Positions 11,626-24,192 of a DNA stretch of 64,000 bases are shown one piece after another (the first letter of the stretch is position 1; each line of letters opens with the position of its first letter). This DNA is from Pseudisothecium myosuroides (taxonomy: Eukaryota; Streptophyta; Bryopsida; Hypnales; Lembophyllaceae). A program made the position numbers and the translations under genes. The stretch is from assembly GCA_951799445.1 (NCBI GenBank), contig OX637293.1, forward strand, positions 19,468,001 through 19,532,000, read 5' to 3'. The notes under the pieces are model-generated. The model saw only the letters and a program-made list of their open reading frames with translations, searched no databases and was not told the origin of the DNA.

Positions 11626-13676
11626 TAGTTTAGAACATTTAGAATTAAGAAGTTATCAAAATTTATTAATTAAAATTAACAAATTAACAAATTCAATTTT
11701 TTTCAAAATTTTCAAAATTTCAAGTTATATATTTAATCAGATTAAAAATTTTACAAATCAACAAATGTTAAGATTTAAAATTTAAAATGATAAAATTTTT
11801 AAGCTAATCCTCATTTTTAGTAGTAAGAAGAAAATTGGAAAACTAATGTTGAAACGACACCAACATTTCCATCTTTGCAAAATATGTAGAAGTTTATTTT
11901 ATATAGCCTTTTACATTTAAAATAAACCTTCAAAATATACCATTGTCACAATTCAAACCTAATCAATTATTTTTCTTTGTTTCTAGGCTCTCTATTTTTT
12001 TTGACATTCTTCGGCATTTTTGGAAAAATCAGGCATATACTCACTAAACTAGTGCAAAGGCTTAATCAGTTGTCAACCTCTACATTTGATTACAAAGGTG
12101 ATAGTAAAAAATATAATTATAAAATCCTAAACTATTGTGCTATAGACTATTGTGATGTAATAATGTACACATTACATAATTGTACATTACATAAAAGATG
12201 CACAATTTGGACTCATTGGTATAAATTTTTTAGTAAATTATTATACAAAGAGATACAGATTATGGCATAAAATGTCAATGGATACTTTAAAAAAGACTTG
12301 AACTCAAAATTAAGCTCCCAAATCCCTAATTTAATTTTCCAATTCCTTTCAATGCAGGTTTGAATGGAAAACTTACTTTGTTTAGGAGGCCCAAAAAATG
12401 TCTTCTCTATCTCACTACATAGTGTAATTCAATGATTGGGTGAATCACTTAGTGTTTCTTCCATTGATGGCATATCTCTTTTTCCACTGTACCACATTAT
12501 CTTCACCTTCTTCTCAGATATTCTCTTCTCCTTAGAAAGTGGTGCCAATTCTCTTGTTTCCAATGATGACGGCTTGGATATGCCTTATTTAAAAAATGAG
12601 GTTGAATTTCGGAATTGATAAAAAGTCCAGGTCACATACTATTAGAACCAGGTAGAAATGGCAACGATGGAGCCCCACCACCACCACCACCATCACCACC
12701 ACCAAAATTTCCAATAAATGAAGTCCAAGATTGGGTACTGGTATTTCTAACTTGGAAATTTCAGTTTCCAATATTTTTACTTGTTGGTTGTTGCAAATAC
12801 ATGGAAACAAAAAGAAACAAATAATAATAGAAGCGAACTTGGAAGTGAAAAGAAACACCTTGTCAAAACATAAAAGTCAAAACATACAAGCATACATTGA
12901 AACGGTTTGCCATTTTGGAATTACCATAGAAAAACAACCAATGGCAGTTCATCACGAGGAAGCGCTCGACTTCTCAAAGTCATGTTGTTTTTATCTCCTG
13001 CCTATATGATATCCATTAGGATAGCAGCAATTAAACCTGACCAATCACTGCCACCATTGAAGTTTAATTTTATGTAGTGAGGTAAGTTTCTTACAATGAA
13101 ATAATGTGATTATGAATGAAGGATCGTGAGGCTTGAAGGGTCGATTGCTGCAATTGCATACTTGTATTTGACCCATATGGTTTGTAAAGATAGTTTTGAT
13201 ATCGTATGATTAGAAAATTTATCACATGAAACTCTCAGTTGACTTATCTCATCAATGCATCCCATGAAAGTAAAATGAGTGTTGCATGGTTGCATATATG
13301 GTGTGTGTTGGCTTTTGCATGAAATTATTAGTCCAAAAATTTCTTTTTTGGCAACATTCATCATCCGGGTCGAGCGCTCATTGGGATGGAGGCTCCGACC
13401 AGTTTTTTTTATAGCACAAAGACGATAAGGCTGCTGGCCATCACTTCTTTTAATCTCACAAGGAATTGCGATGGATTTCGCAATTAGGTGTGGCTATGGC
13501 GGGTAGCGATGTCTGCCCTATAAACGCTTGAATGTCTCCGAAATGCCAGATATTAGAGTTTGCACTCGCGAGCCTCTGAGATTGCAGTAATCTGTCCTAC
13601 AAAAAGCTTTTTCGCTCCGAAATTACGTTTTGTTTTCGGACGCGGGACGCCTTCAACGCCTCGCATCCTTCTCCAC
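11626..13676. other. Intergenic DNA with a CCA microsatellite
   Basis: AT-rich to about 13.4 kb, then GC-richer. A short (CCA)n-like tract lies at 12676-12704. The short frames around it show no family features. No gene recognised. Confidence 0.45.
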
Positions 13677-13985
13677 TTAGAACGGTTTGTCCCCGAGAAT
13701 CGTGACGCGGTTCATGACCCTTCGGTGTGGGAGGTAATCCGCCACTCCGTAAGTTAGTGCTGCGTGACCCGGTTGTCCCAGAACGCAACGTCGTCCTTCT
13801 AGCACTTCCACCGCAACGTGAACTCCGGCTTGGTAGCATGCGCAAACAGGAACCCAAGCAACGCGTCGCTCTCGGCTTTCGTCACGTCCACGATCCGAGT
13901 CAGGAAGCCCTCGCTCACGAACAGCGCCTTCCGCCCACTCATTTTGGGTGCGAATCAGGGTTGGCTACACGCATTTTGCAATAAT
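13677..13985 (-). pseudogene. TauD/TfdA-family 2-oxoglutarate dioxygenase, C-terminal fragment, broken
   Basis: Minus-strand translation gives the C-terminal part of a taurine-dioxygenase-like Fe(II)/2OG enzyme: [12 protein letters not shown], then [28 protein letters not shown], and YGVADYLPHRRVMNRVTI followed by a normal stop at 13677. It is interrupted by an in-frame stop (TAG after RWKC) and by frameshifts just upstream of SGRKALF and after TQH. The N-terminal half with the HxD iron site was not found. It lies head-to-head with PnsB2, about 100 bp away, and is GC-richer than the flanking DNA. Non-functional remnant. Confidence 0.82.
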
Positions 13986-14079
13986 TTCCAGAGTGGGAGC
14001 GAAGGCCTTCAGCTATGCTAGCCAATTCGACTCATGTAATTTCAGCTGAAATGGTGTTGTAACAAGGCAAATTCGCGCC

Positions 14080-16497
14080 ATGCTTCGTCTGTCTCTCCCT
14101 TCGCAGTGCAATTCCAATGCAGCACCGTCCACTTGCCGAGCTGGACGTTTGCGCACCTCAACCAAAGGCGTTGGTGCGCCTCTCAGGGACAATTGGATTG
14201 TTCACAGAAGACGAGTGAGGCGGTTGGGCATTGAGTGCGCAGTCGAAACGAAATTAGGTCAAACAGGTGGACGTGTGAGGCGTCCCGGTAGTGTGAGCTG
14301 CAGTCGAGTGGAGGCCTTGCCATGGAGCGTGCAGGAAATGGAGGAGAGATTCGGCCAAGCGGGCGTGAAATTCGTGGAAGCGGCCGGGTACAAGATCGTG
14401 GAGATGCGGCTGAACGAAGGCTCCAGTGCTCGAGTGGTGTTGCAGAGTGCGCTGGTGGCGTCGTACAAATCGGGAATGTGGCACGGAGGAGTGGAGGAGT
14501 TGCTGTACACGGCAGTGGTGCCTGGATTGGAGAAGCCGACGACGGTCGGAGGAGTCGCGCTTCGGGTTTGGGAGGCAGGCCACAGTGAGTCGAATTTGTT
14601 GGCTTCGACGGAATGCTGGGAAGTGGAGAATGTGAGAAGCGAGCCCTCCCAGTTTGTACAGGTATGGATCAACTTTCTATGGCGACTGTCTATTGCACCC
14701 CGTAATTGCACTCTCCTTAGTGGCGTAACCCTGTAATTACATCTTCAAGACCTTGGAATTCAGCGTTTTGCAGTCAAAATCGACCTGGTTTTCGCACATT
14801 ATTATCACTCTGTAATATTATACAATTTCCAATATACGGCGCCCAAACTTGCGTAATTGCATTCTCGCTGTTGGCGTAATGCTGTAATTGCATCTTCGAA
14901 ATCTTGGAAAAGAACGTTCTCAGTCAGAATTGCCCTGGTTTTCACTCATTATTGAACTACATTAGATATCTTGTTCATCTAAGAGAAGATGCAAAACTTG
15001 TTCAAATCAACAGAATCATTATCTAGGTGGGAGAGATGGAAACAAGTTTAACATTGAAGACTTTGAAGCCCACTCCCAGATTATGACCTGGACAAATGCA
15101 TTCCTTCTTGAAAGCATTGAATGCGTCATATTCAACTCACTCAAACTTATTAATATGGGGAGAATTAAGTATGAAAAGGATTAAGAGGTTAGGGTTTTAA
15201 CAATTTTCCATTGGAATGTCTCATCTCTGTGTCACAATATTCTTCCACCATATAATCACCAAACTTGGTCTTTTCAAACCAATGTTTGTGATTTTTTTTA
15301 AATTTTTTGATGTGTGAATGGTTCTAGGTGACGTTATCAACAACTTTGGAGAGTCAAGATTCCGTAGGTGGTCCCGTCTTGCAATTCAAGTATGTTTTCA
15401 CCTTGACTGAAGTTGCTTTATCGTGTGCCCTCATTACCACCAACGTGGGCAGCCATCCAATCAACATTCATGGCTCCCTCCAAACAAATGTCTTAGTCAA
15501 TTTTGTTGATGGTGTATATGCAACGGGTCTTCAAGACTACAAGTATCGGCCAAGACCTCTTGATGAGATAGTTGTGGAGAAAGAGGAGATGGTCCGGATG
15601 AAGGGTGGTATGGATAGGGTCTACACTGACATACAAGATTCTGTGTCTCTCCTTGACCGGGTAAACACTTACCATTGAAGATTAGGATTTGGATTTAGGA
15701 TTTCATTTGTCAGGTTTTGTTCTTTGAAAAGCTAGGATTTATTTGAAGCAACAATGGATCTTCACAACATTCTTGAAACGAGCTCATAACTCCTTAGACT
15801 CATTTGCTAATTCAAGGAAGAATCAAGGTATTCTAGATGGTTCAATCTTCTGACATCTCTTTCCTTGACACACATACTTGTACTTATCATCCTACTATAT
15901 CCCGTGACATACCATATCCCCGTAATATTCTTGAAAGAAGCTCTTAACAACTTTGGGCCATCATGTAATGCAAGGAAGAATTGCCCTATCCCAAATGCTC
16001 TAATCCTTACACTTTTTTCTTTGACATACATCCTCTTCCATCCTCAGTCCTAGAATTTTTGAAGATGGCAGCAATTAATTCAATAGTTCCCTCAACAGAC
16101 CTTCCCAGATTGACACTTGTGAACTAATAGAAGTAGCATGTTGATAGAATCATTCTCAAGCGTTCTCAAGCACATTGATAGAATCCAAATCATATCCTGT
16201 TTTCATACATGCTGTCAGCTGAACAGTAAGATGAGTGCACTCATAGAACCACTTTACAAAATGTTATGCTCTCAAGGCGTTGTGCTGGTTGTTGTTTAAC
16301 AGGGTAAGAGGCGAACGATCAACTTCCACAGCACTGGTTTTGAAGACGTTCGGATATCTAATCCTGGTGAAGAATCAGGCCTCGAGGATTGGGATTCTTT
16401 TGTATGTATCGAATTTGCACGATTGAATCGACCAGTGCATTTACAGCCAGGTCAAGAATGGAGAGCTGCAAAGCAACTGGAGAATCCAAGTAAGTGA
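14080..16497 (+). CDS. PNSB2: Photosynthetic NDH subcomplex B subunit 2 (PnsB2/NDF2)-like
   Basis: Subunit of the chloroplast NAD(P)H dehydrogenase-like complex in cyclic electron flow; the fold is galactose-mutarotase-like without known catalysis (family knowledge). Exons 14080-14661, 15328-15660, 16303-16497, all phase 0, giving 369 aa. Residues ~1-60 are basic and hydroxylated like a plastid transit peptide. Family features: EMEERFGQAGVKFVE, NEGSSARVVLQSALVASYKS, MWHGGVEELL, and the C-terminal LQPGQEWRAAKQLENP. The stop codon overlaps a good donor-like GTAAGT, so a further exon cannot be ruled out, but the end position fits the family. Presence supports a streptophyte with a plastid NDH complex. 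Confidence 0.85.
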
Positions 16498-17413
16498 GGC
16501 TCATTGAATCATTGCTGTTCGTGGTTCATTAGGTGATGAGTCTCAAAAAGAGGAACACGTTCAACAAGCATCGAATATTGAGAATGCTCTTGTTTCAATC
16601 ACAAGTTTACTATTTACATATATATTGGCGTTGTCTCTTTGTGGATCATAATATTCTTGAACTTCATCTCACGGGGACGCTTTGCTTCCCATGAATCGAG
16701 GAAATCTTGAATTGAAGCTTGCCCATGAAATGTGGATTGTATGTGCCAGCAAACGAATTCAATCACAGCCTTTGTGAAGCTTTCAACGAGGTTCAGAAAA
16801 CTTAACTGCCGTCGTGTATAGGTTTTGATGAGAGATGAAAAAGCAGTCCACAAAATATTTCAATGAGTGAAAGAAAGAACCGTATGGAACATTTTGGGAC
16901 CACATTGTAGAAGTTCAAAAAAATGAATACTTGATTCAAAACCATCCCTCGTGCCATACATTTTTGGTATAGAGGAAGCAAGCTATGACGGAGAGAGGAT
17001 TTCGAGGAATACTCAGAAACCTTGATTTCCTCAATGCCATTGGATTCGCAGCGACCTTACACACATGACCTATGACAAATGGACAAAAAACACCATGTTG
17101 CAACCAAAATTGGCTTCCCAGAAATTTAAGGGTCAACATCTGTTGTTTATGAAAGCGAAGACCTAAATCCTTTGTTTTGTAACCGCAATACAAGAGATTG
17201 TAAAGAGAGATGAGGACGGGACGATGACCAAAGTATTGGTGTCACTCGGTTTTTACAAAAAACTGTAAAACAACTGTACTAGTATATGGACAGAGGGAGC
17301 AGATTTAGATTCTGCGATTAGAGTGTTCCCTTACAAAACTCCAGCAAAGTTTGACCACTCTTGGAAATTGTGCATCACAAGCGCAAAAGCAACGCTGTAG
17401 TGCAGGAGTTGAG
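16498..17413. other. Convergent intergenic region PnsB2/NFD2
   Basis: Holds the 3' ends of two convergent genes. Short frames here show no family features. No terminator motif was identified with confidence. Confidence 0.45.
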
Positions 17414-18835
17414 TTAGACGGTATCTACACGGTGATCGTTCCACTTCTTCACCTTCCAGTAAGCGATGTTTGCCGTGGTCGGACCGTCATCAACGGTGAT
17501 GGCTCCAAAAACTGCGTTGAACGCATCGGAGAGCATTCTCGCGTTAAGCACTTTCACGGCTTTGCCCACCATGATGAGAGAGTCCAGCTTAAGCTCAGCA
17601 GCGTCTTCGGCACAACTGTTTGCATTAGAGTGCTTCCTTATGAAACCGTCCAGTTCGCCTTTGGTCACGTCCGGATTCTGCAATACCAGATGTAAGGCGA
17701 TGGCCTGCTGAACCGACTTGCCTCCCAGGACGTGAAGAACGTCATTGTTCGCTTCCGAGTATGAAGAGTGCGTCAATGCTTCAGTGAGAAGGTTGATTCT
17801 TTTGAACTTGTAGCTGCCACAGCGACTTATGTGAGTAATCTTACCATCAGCGAGTCCTCACAAGGAAACCTAAAATGCACGTCACATGAAATGGGACAAG
17901 AAAGACACACCATGCTCGCAGCTAATTACGGAAAAACGGACTATTCTCATTCTCCGGTTCCTAATTCAGCAACAATTTGAAAGAGTTTAGAGTTTTCGGA
18001 TCTTCGCATGCGTTCTTAGAGCTTAAGAACAGAGTCTTTTAAAACAGAATCGAAAATGACGCAGTGTGAGTCGATCAAACTCGCCATAGAAATTTTTGAA
18101 GGATGGGAATATTCCAATTTCGCTTAACCAAGGCTCGCAGCTCTTCATAGAGGCTGCAAAATCATAACAAGAAAAGGTATAACGGAAGTTTCGAACATAC
18201 CCGAGACGGTCTTGCAAGGCAATCAACTCTGTCTCCGTAGGCCTGTGTGACGCTCTACTTTGAACTCCTTCCATCTGTCCGCAACAGCAATGGTCGTGAG
18301 CACGTTACTCATATTTGTAACATTATTAGTATGCGCATCATCAGACAAACGCTTGCTCAAATACTTCAACATAATGGCGCAAATAATAAACAGCTCTAAC
18401 CGTTCTGTAGACTTAATAACATTGTTTCACTTTTCACGGGGAGTAAGAGATGGTGCGTCAAGGTATGCTTCGAAATCCATAGCACGGCACGTACATAATT
18501 AACTAAAACTCTGAGAGGTGAAGACAAGAAGACCTCGAAGTTGGCGCTGCTTTGTGTGGTAAGCACAGTGCACGGCGACGGAGATTAAGCGCTATCAACA
18601 CGTCTCTTTACACAACCATTCTATACAGACATAACTATTGACAGCACCATTGGCTCAATTTCACAAAGTTTCCTCAGCACTCTCCGAATGAATTTTAGAA
18701 ATAGAGAAGTACCTCAGTTGAAATCTCGCGCGCGTCAAGAGCAGGCACTGCGAACACCAGGCAAAGTAGAAATAAGTAGAAAAAACATGATGTCGCCATA
18801 GCCAGCCTCGGCAGTCCCCTCCTCAAGCTCGCCAT
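17414..18835 (-). CDS. NFD2: NFD2-like RNase III-domain protein
   Basis: Resembles plant NUCLEAR FUSION DEFECTIVE 2, a small protein with an RNase III-like domain. Exons 18835-18713, 18274-18201 and 17813-17414 join in frame (597 nt, 198 aa), close to the ~190-aa family length. Residues 1-36 form a basic start plus hydrophobic stretch (FFYLFLLCLVFAVPALDA), a likely signal or targeting peptide. The mature part has LQDRLGYKFKRINLLTEALT, HSSYSEANNDVLHVLGG and LSDAFNAVFGAITVDDG, in RNase III order. The signature that normally reads NERLEFLGD is NDVLHVLGG here, so acidic catalytic positions are missing. Divergent neighbour of the NHL gene. Confidence 0.86.
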
Positions 18836-19611
18836 TCTGAAATGATACCACGACTCAAGAGACAAAGGGGAGAAGTGACATGACGAGTCGACCTTTAAAA
18901 GCTCTTAATCAACCTAACCTACGCGCATCACAGAGTACGCTTTATGAACCATCACCAAATATTATTTCAGGCAATTGTTTATGATATGATTGTTCAGTAT
19001 TTTACAGACGGAGGTTTCCTTGACTTGGCTCAATTCTATTTTAGATGAAACGAGAAATCGGAGTGGGATGAAGTCTCGAGAAGTCCGATAACTTATATTA
19101 AGAATGAACAAATATGTAAAAAAATAAGCTATACTCTGTAGCAGTAGTAGTCTATGAAAGGTTCTTGTAGACAAGGAACAGTCAGTGCGGTACAGTACTG
19201 AAGCTTCTACCGGCTGTGTGATCGTTTTGGTGTAGGGCGGAGATTGCAACGTACCGAATCAGGCCTGCTTGCACAACACGACTGTATTTGAAAATGATCT
19301 AATCGTTTACCACCAAGCCTAATCTACGCATTACAAAACTCTTTACAAGAAGTGCCTCCGACTTGCACCGTAATGCTCGCCGGTATCGAATTTCTGGAAG
19401 GTGCCAACTATTCTTTAAGCGATTACCTACAACAGTGCTCGTGTAGGCAGGGTAAGCTTACAAATTACTTTGGCAAAGCTCTTTCAAGCACCGGGGCTCT
19501 GTTTTTTGGTGTTTCTTGCTTGGTTAAAGGTTCTTGGGGGTTTCATGGTGAAGTAAGCTTAGCAGGCGCGGTTTGAGGAGACCTGTGACGTTGCCGACGG
19601 AGGTGAAAGCA
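18836..19611. promoter_or_regulatory. Shared divergent promoter region NFD2/NHL
   Basis: 776 bp separate the start codons of two divergent genes, so both promoters must lie here. No specific element was identified. Confidence 0.4.
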
Positions 19612-22307
19612 ATGGCGGTTCTTCAGTTTGTATCGCTCACAAGCGCTATAGTCCTGTTTTCCGCGATTTCAGGTTTGAGTCTCAACTTGTCTTTGGCTAC
19701 ATAGTGATGTTGAATCGGTAAGTAGGGTTACTCGAGCATTGCTCGCGTTTGAAATCGAGACGAGTTTGACTCTTTCTTTGAACTTAATGCCAATTACAAC
19801 AGCAATTAACAAAACGTTGCGATTGAAGGTCTTCCAAAGCGTCACAACACGGAAATTGCTGTCTAAATTGAGTCTTAACGGGTACAATTGACATGCTTTC
19901 ATGGTATTGCAGTTGCGGCGACCGATGCTGACAAGAAAGGATACGAAGTGACAACGGCGCTTGATGGAAATAAACTTGGAATCGCATTTTACAACGTCTA
20001 TGAAGATACGAACGGAGGTTCTTCCGTCGTTGCATTGGATTCCTCAAATAGCAGTATTCACAGACTCTCTTTGCCGTTCTCTCAAAGTACGTAACATTAT
20101 AAGTTTCTCGAATCAGATTGTCATTAGGCCCGACTGTCTACAATACTTAGGGACTCGAATGCTTAGTGCTGGATCAGTACAACTTGCTGTTTTTTCAATT
20201 CGTCAACAAATATTCTTGATTACTGGTAATAAGCGCTCGGTCTCGTCGCATTTGTTGTCATCTTTTTGACGTGAAAACACTAGCTGTGCTTTCTAATTGG
20301 CATTCAATGACCTAATATGGCGCTTTGGTTGATTTATCGCGACTTCAGGCAGTGCTGTAGAGGACATTTCGGGTGGAAAACCAGGATATCGGGATGGCTC
20401 CACAAAGGAAGCTCAATTCAACCACCCAAAGAAGCTCACGGTTGACAGCGATGGCACCATTTATGTTGCTGATACGAAGAATGCCGCTGTTCGGATGATC
20501 ACCAGAGCAGGCAAGCATATCATGCTGGCATTTTTTCTTAGGCCCTTCTTTTAAATTCGTGGTGTCTACCACGTATAGCTTCTGAGTGATCGTAGTTCAC
20601 TCGAAACCGCTTCCCTAAAATGACATTCAAGAATATCCTGCATAGTTGCATAGTTGCCACACTACCATTGACTGTTGCACACTTGTCACACATTCAAAGC
20701 ATGACATGAAAACGCAGGAAGATTATAGAGGTTTGACTGTTCTTATTTCAGAAAATGTTTTGCGTTCCTTTGATGACTACGGATTTCCAGAGTAAGCTGT
20801 CATCGTCATGTGTGCTTTCAACTTTTCTCCAGGCATTGTAACAACAATCGCAGGAGGCTCTATTCGGACTGGTCACGACGATGGGGAGGGCAGCGAGGTG
20901 ACATTCTCAAATGATTTCGATGTCACATATTTGCGTAGCACCTGCTCATTGGCAGTTACCGATCGTGGAAATCGAATGATCCGGGAGATCCAGCTTCCGC
21001 AATTCTTTGGCCGATGTGGTGCAGCAACACCGAATTCTCCTGGAAGCACATTCACAAGTAGGTTATGAATGAAAACTCTATTAAGTGTGTTTATTTGTTT
21101 GCTTGCTTATTTATTTACATGTTGTTTGTTTTTGCATTTTTATTTATTTATGTTGGGATATCACAACCTGTGAAGCCCATGCATGAGGTCGGGCGGAAAG
21201 CCCTTGGAGGGGTGCACGGATTTGGTCTTGCAAGATTTGAACTCATGAACTGAGAGATTGAATTTCAAAGCATTTTCCATTCAAGATCCCACTAGTCTTT
21301 CTGTGAAGTTTCATGGAACAGGATACTCACCACATGTTGGCCATGCCTGTAGGAGCTGCACTTCTCATGTCCTTGCTAGCTGGAATTTTCGGAATCGTGG
21401 CAGGAGCAATACTCACAATACTCACAATTAGCGCTCGACGGTTGGAGCAATTGCAATCTAAACTCTGCTGGGTAAATTCAATTCATTATCACCCCTGTAC
21501 ATTGTATTAATTTGAGGTTCGCTAAGCTTTTCATTGACGTTCATGAGACATTTGACACAAAACTAGACTTGACGAAGAAATAGCACCACTGCTACCTAGG
21601 CCGGATGACACTGTAATTATCGGAGTACACACGAATTAGCTGAATTCAGATTAATGCTGGTGTTTCTCACCTGTAGGCAGGCAACCACCGAAGCTCCCAA
21701 CTCATCGACTTGGAAGAAGACAGTGAAGTCCTCATCAACCCTGCAAGTGAAGGAGACATTGATGACTCCCTCCTCCGTCACAAGAAACGCAGCTGTTGAG
21801 GAAGTACTCATCTGGTCTCCTGCACTAATTATGGAAATTGTGATAACTCTTTTCGAGAAGCTTCTTTACATCGTTCTGTACAGCATTTCGCTTCTTCTGA
21901 GGCTACTATGCTCCCAGTCCTTTCGCACATCAGGAAACAATGAGACGGACCTACTTGGCCTACACGAGCAAGTATATAACAATCAGACGTCGAGCATCTT
22001 CAGCCTTTCACTACTCCCCGCCTTTGGGAAGGTGGGATCTCTTCTCTTCGTTCAGCGAAAAGTGAAGAATTTCCAGCCAGCTTCGCCACAAGTGAAGAAC
22101 ACTCTAATCCTTGCAGATCTCATTGACTTTTTGGAACCAGCAGCTGCTACAAGTGAAGACTCTGTGAGCGGAGATCCTGCTACTGCAACCGTGAGTGGTA
22201 CGTTTGATTCCACGCCAGCAGTTGTTGTCGAGAGAGTTCCGACTATAGATTCCATGGTGGAGAGATGTTTGGCAGAACTGGCTGCCCCTTCACCTCAAGT
22301 CAGCTGA
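19612..22307 (+). CDS. NHL-repeat membrane protein (plant type)
   Basis: Plant NHL-domain protein of unknown biochemical role. Exons 19612-19672, 19913-20086, 20349-20510, 20833-21061, 21309-21471 and 21681-22307 sum to 1416 nt (471 aa). Residues 1-20 are a signal peptide. NHL repeats follow: FNHPKKLTVDSDGTIYVAD and IVTTIAGGS... with AVTDRGNRMIREI. Hydrophobic helices at ~218-245 and ~311-341 suggest membrane anchoring, with an Ala/Ser/Thr-rich tail. The donor of intron 3 is GC rather than GT (AG|GCAAG), required for the frame. The exon 4/5 junction was chosen because it alone keeps the frame; it is the least certain splice. Confidence 0.88.
21170..21240 (+). repeat. Partial copy of the dispersed ~110-bp repeat
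   Basis: In NHL intron 4: 'cggaaagcccttggagggg' followed by 'tgcacggatttgg', the core of the repeat at 2985-3560 and 33740-33880. Confidence 0.6.
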
Positions 22308-22790
22308 TGAATGAATTTCATGCTTTTGATTTGGATGCTTGGTAGAAATTTCAAAAAACACGGTACGTTTGTTACATGATCCAGAAAGGTTCGATCGTTT
22401 CGAGATAATGAGTGCAAGGTTTTGAATAGACTCTAAGGGCTTTTGCTTAGCTCCTACATCTTTAATTTAAACAGTACATATGGAATGGATTATATGGATC
22501 ATTTTCTTGAAGAAGCTCTGCTGAGTTGTCCTGCTTGTACCAAAGCAATCGAACTCGGAATCAAACTCTAGATCTGATGATGGGCTTTACAAATTTTAAT
22601 TTGATGCTAAATCATTGCTGCACGTGACAAACAAATATATTTTGAATCATGTTGAGACACCCCCTCAAGTTCCATTGAGAAGGTCAGGGTCAGTTATAGA
22701 TATAATTGTTGTTTGTATGTATGTATATCAGTATGTATTCTTGAATGGAGCATGTTGCATTGTTTGTATGTCTGCATGTAAATGTATAAT

Positions 22791-22931
22791 AAGGTAGTCT
22801 GCTCTTAAAGAGTAACCATTTAAGCCTACCTAAGTCATCATTGACAGTAATAGATATTTCAAGCAACATGTCACTTCTTCTTAGATAGGGATTGCATTTA
22901 GAAGAGGGTCATTGTTAGAGCAGACTACCTT
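22791..22931. mobile_element. MITE-like element, 15-bp terminal inverted repeats
   Basis: AAGGTAGTCTGCTCT at 22791-22805 is exactly inverted at 22917-22931 (141 bp in all). A second inverted pair, agcctacct and aggtaggct, lies at about 22825 and 22948. Target duplication is unclear, so the superfamily is open. Confidence 0.6.
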
Positions 22932-22966
22932 AGAACAAGCACTTGAGGTAGGCTCCCCCACACTTA

Positions 22967-24192
22967 ACCGCTAAATGCCCAAGCCTTTTCTGAACTTCTA
23001 GGAATTTGTTATAAATTGAACAAAAAGCCAATAATTTGATAAGTTGTATCAATTTTTTTATGAATTTTACTTGTACAAATTCAAACTAGACATGTTAGAG
23101 GTCACATAGAAAAAGAAAATACAACAATATCACTTATGAATTGAAAGATTATTATAATGTTTGAATATGAGGGTGTTAAAACTACAAAAGTGACTTGAAG
23201 TCTTTCAATCTTCTTTTCACATGCCAAATCTAAAAAGTTGGTGAACAAAAAAATATGAGGTTAAAGGACCTAACATGCTTAACCCTGGAGCGTCTGGATT
23301 CATCTCCAAAATTGACGATTTGAGAAAAACCATTATAAACTACAATTTGGAAGAATATTTTGGAATTGGTATACAAACGAAAGTTGTAGATTTTGATTTT
23401 TAAATTCTATCTGTACGGTTAGATCTACTAATGCTATTACCAATCTTTTTCTATAAATTTTGAAAAGAAAATTTCAGAATTCCTTCTAAATTCAATTACA
23501 AGTAAAATATTATCATTTTTTGAGTAAAACTTGTTGGAATGGATTTGAAATAAGGTTCTCTTCATATGGTGATTTTTTGAAATTTTTGTGACCTTTACAT
23601 CTTTGACCTCATTTTTGCACATCTAGTTTTGAACTGAAGTCAATGCAAATTGACCACTTGACATACTTCCACATTTGTAATTTTAGAAATGTATATGTTC
23701 TAGTAACACCCAATCCAACCGATGGATAGGACAACAACTTGATAAAGTATCACCAAAAATTAGGATGACTTTCATCCAAGCAGGAATGAGACAGAAACAA
23801 GGATCTAAATCTGTTCATCGTCCAGAAAATGGACGTCGGCGCGCTCCAAGGTTAACCCCAATCAATTTATTACTTTTCAAAATTTACTTTACAATTTTTT
23901 TAAATGAATCTCTAATGTGTTTTTTCTTCCAAGATCTAGTATATATTTGAGGCCCATTTCCAAGAGCCCTCAACACTACGGAAAGTCAAGATTGCAATGG
24001 GTTCCCTTGCATAGAATCTTGGATAGAAAAAGCATAATCAATCATTTTCAAAATTGGATTTTTGACACTAAAATTAGACTTCAAAATTTTTTTTAATTAT
24101 AAATTACTAAAATTAGCAACTTGCTTGGATTTTATTTAACTTCAAAGTTTTGTCGACACCAAAATTTGGTGCCTCAAGCATTTAGAAGTTAA
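22967..24192 (-). mobile_element. TTAA-flanked element, subfamily D, split by a nested element
   Basis: Ends: TTAACCGCTAAATGCCC at 22967 and GCATTTAGAAGTTAA closing at 24192. Apart from the 577-bp insertion at 23279-23855, the sequence is the reverse complement of the element at 35172-35766 (for example 'ctaacatgtctagtttgaat' blocks and 'caccaaaatttggt'). Net length ~650 bp agrees with that copy. Non-coding. Confidence 0.75.
23279..23855. mobile_element. TTAA-flanked element, subfamily E, inserted in the preceding element
   Basis: Left end TTAACCCTGGAGCGTCTGGA, right end (inverted) TTAACCTTGGAGCGCGCCGA; both on TTAA. Comparison with the related copy at 35172-35766 shows an uninterrupted site at this point, so this is a later insertion. 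577 bp, non-coding. Confidence 0.75.
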
